Shown: in pieces, positions 63,817-64,000 of the stretch
How the letters are laid out: each line of letters opens with the position of its first letter
Position numbering within the stretch: the stretch's first letter is position 1
Assembly: GCF_000520815.1 (NCBI RefSeq)
Contig: NZ_ASRY01000025.1
Span: forward strand, 33,580 to 97,579
DNA length: 64,000 nucleotides
DNA from: Paenibacillus maysiensis
GTDB taxonomy: Bacteria > Bacillota > Bacilli > Paenibacillales > Paenibacillaceae
Direction of reading: 5' to 3'
The notes under the pieces: generated by a model
What the model was told of the DNA's origin: nothing
Database searches by the model: none
Seen by the model: only the letters and a program-made list of their open reading frames with translations
Position numbers and translations under genes: made by a program

Positions 63817-64000
63817 TCATTCGACCAGCTTAGAGATCACCTGAGCGCATTCAGCGCGGTTCATGAATTCAAGTGGTATGAACCGGCCCGAACCGTGTCC
63901 TGTGAACAAGCCATTATTGATTCCTTTCTGTACTGCAGCGGATGCCCAGGCTGAGACTTCCGCTTGATCTGCAAGCTCGGCTTGCGCGGCAGCCGTTAGT
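63817..64000 (-). CDS. C-terminal SLH domain of a surface-layer-anchored protein (partial)
   Basis: From the right window edge to the stop at 63817-63819 the minus strand encodes 60 residues ending VSAWASAAVQKGINNGLFTG, HGSGRFIPLEFMNRAECAQV and ISKLVE. This matches the end of an S-layer homology domain (WAxxAVxxAxxxGLxxG ... RAExAxxLxRxL). SLH domains bind pyruvylated cell-wall polymer, so the full protein is probably anchored at the cell surface. The rest lies outside the window, so the attached domains are unknown. Confidence 0.85.
   Translation of the reverse strand, partial: LTAAAQAELADQAEVSAWASAAVQKGINNGLFTGHGSGRFIPLEFMNRAECAQVISKLVE

Overview
The window looks like a chromosomal segment of a Paenibacillus-type member of the Bacillota. 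The evidence is the low-to-moderate GC, Shine-Dalgarno boxes such as AGGAGG before most genes, and the gene content: YesM/YesN two-component genes beside an LplB/LplC sugar transporter, many glycoside hydrolases, Bce-type antibiotic genes, a copper-amine-oxidase-N stalk protein and an SLH domain at the right edge. No rRNA, tRNA or CRISPR array was seen.

Layout. 0.1-5.7 kb: remains of TusA/DsrE sulfur-transfer genes, a CstR-like persulfide sensor, a TPP riboswitch controlling thiM, a YetF-type membrane protein and a secreted fibronectin-III/stalk protein. 5.7-13.8 kb: a GH36 alpha-galactosidase with its LacI regulator, an AraC regulator with a Gfo/Idh/MocA oxidoreductase, and a TetR/MFS efflux pair. 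13.9-17.4 kb: debris, namely a broken xerS interrupted by a short inverted-repeat element, an array of 23-base repeats, and broken GH51 and esterase genes. 17.5-38 kb: a minus-strand plant-polysaccharide locus with two GH3 enzymes, a GH94 phosphorylase, a truncated GH2, a beta-galactosidase tail, a GH35-like enzyme, the YesM/YesN pair and an intact LplB-LplC-lipoprotein importer. 38-45.3 kb: long gene-poor DNA, then small stress and detoxification genes, including an alpha/beta hydrolase, a DUF2239 protein, an HxlR regulator and a metallo-beta-lactamase-fold lactonase. 45.3-52.4 kb: a chimeric Rhs/Ger(x)C open frame and a BceRS-BceAB antibiotic-sensing and export module beside a membrane-anchored PAF-acetylhydrolase-like esterase. 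52.4-64 kb: an IS3-type remnant, acetyltransferases, a GH30 remnant, a TetR-dihydrolipoyl dehydrogenase-HlyD-ABC-2 permease group, a CynX/LysR divergent pair, a GH43 remnant and an SLH-protein tail.

How the genes work together. The central island has the parts of a hemicellulose/galactoside system. YesM senses an external sugar, YesN activates transcription, LplB/LplC and the lipoprotein import oligosaccharides, and the cytoplasmic GH3, GH94, GH2 and GH35-like enzymes would cleave or phosphorolyse them. The island is eroding: at least a dozen carbohydrate-enzyme or transporter genes survive only as fragments. One about 0.5 kb segment occurs twice as the two sides of a tandem duplication in which each copy has lost what the other kept.

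The strongest regulatory observation concerns the Bce module. Two perfect TTACA-N4-TGTAA sites, the known form of BceR-type operators, lie before bceA and in the gap before the esterase. This suggests that the esterase belongs to the antibiotic-stress response. Other readable controls are the thiM riboswitch, whose terminator arm carries the ribosome-binding site, twin TACCCGGGTA palindromes before the DUF2239 gene, paired operators between the TetR and dihydrolipoyl dehydrogenase genes, and a LacI-type inverted repeat. Frameshifts inside fragments could partly be sequencing errors, but the deletions, chimeric frames and duplicate remnants point to real decay.
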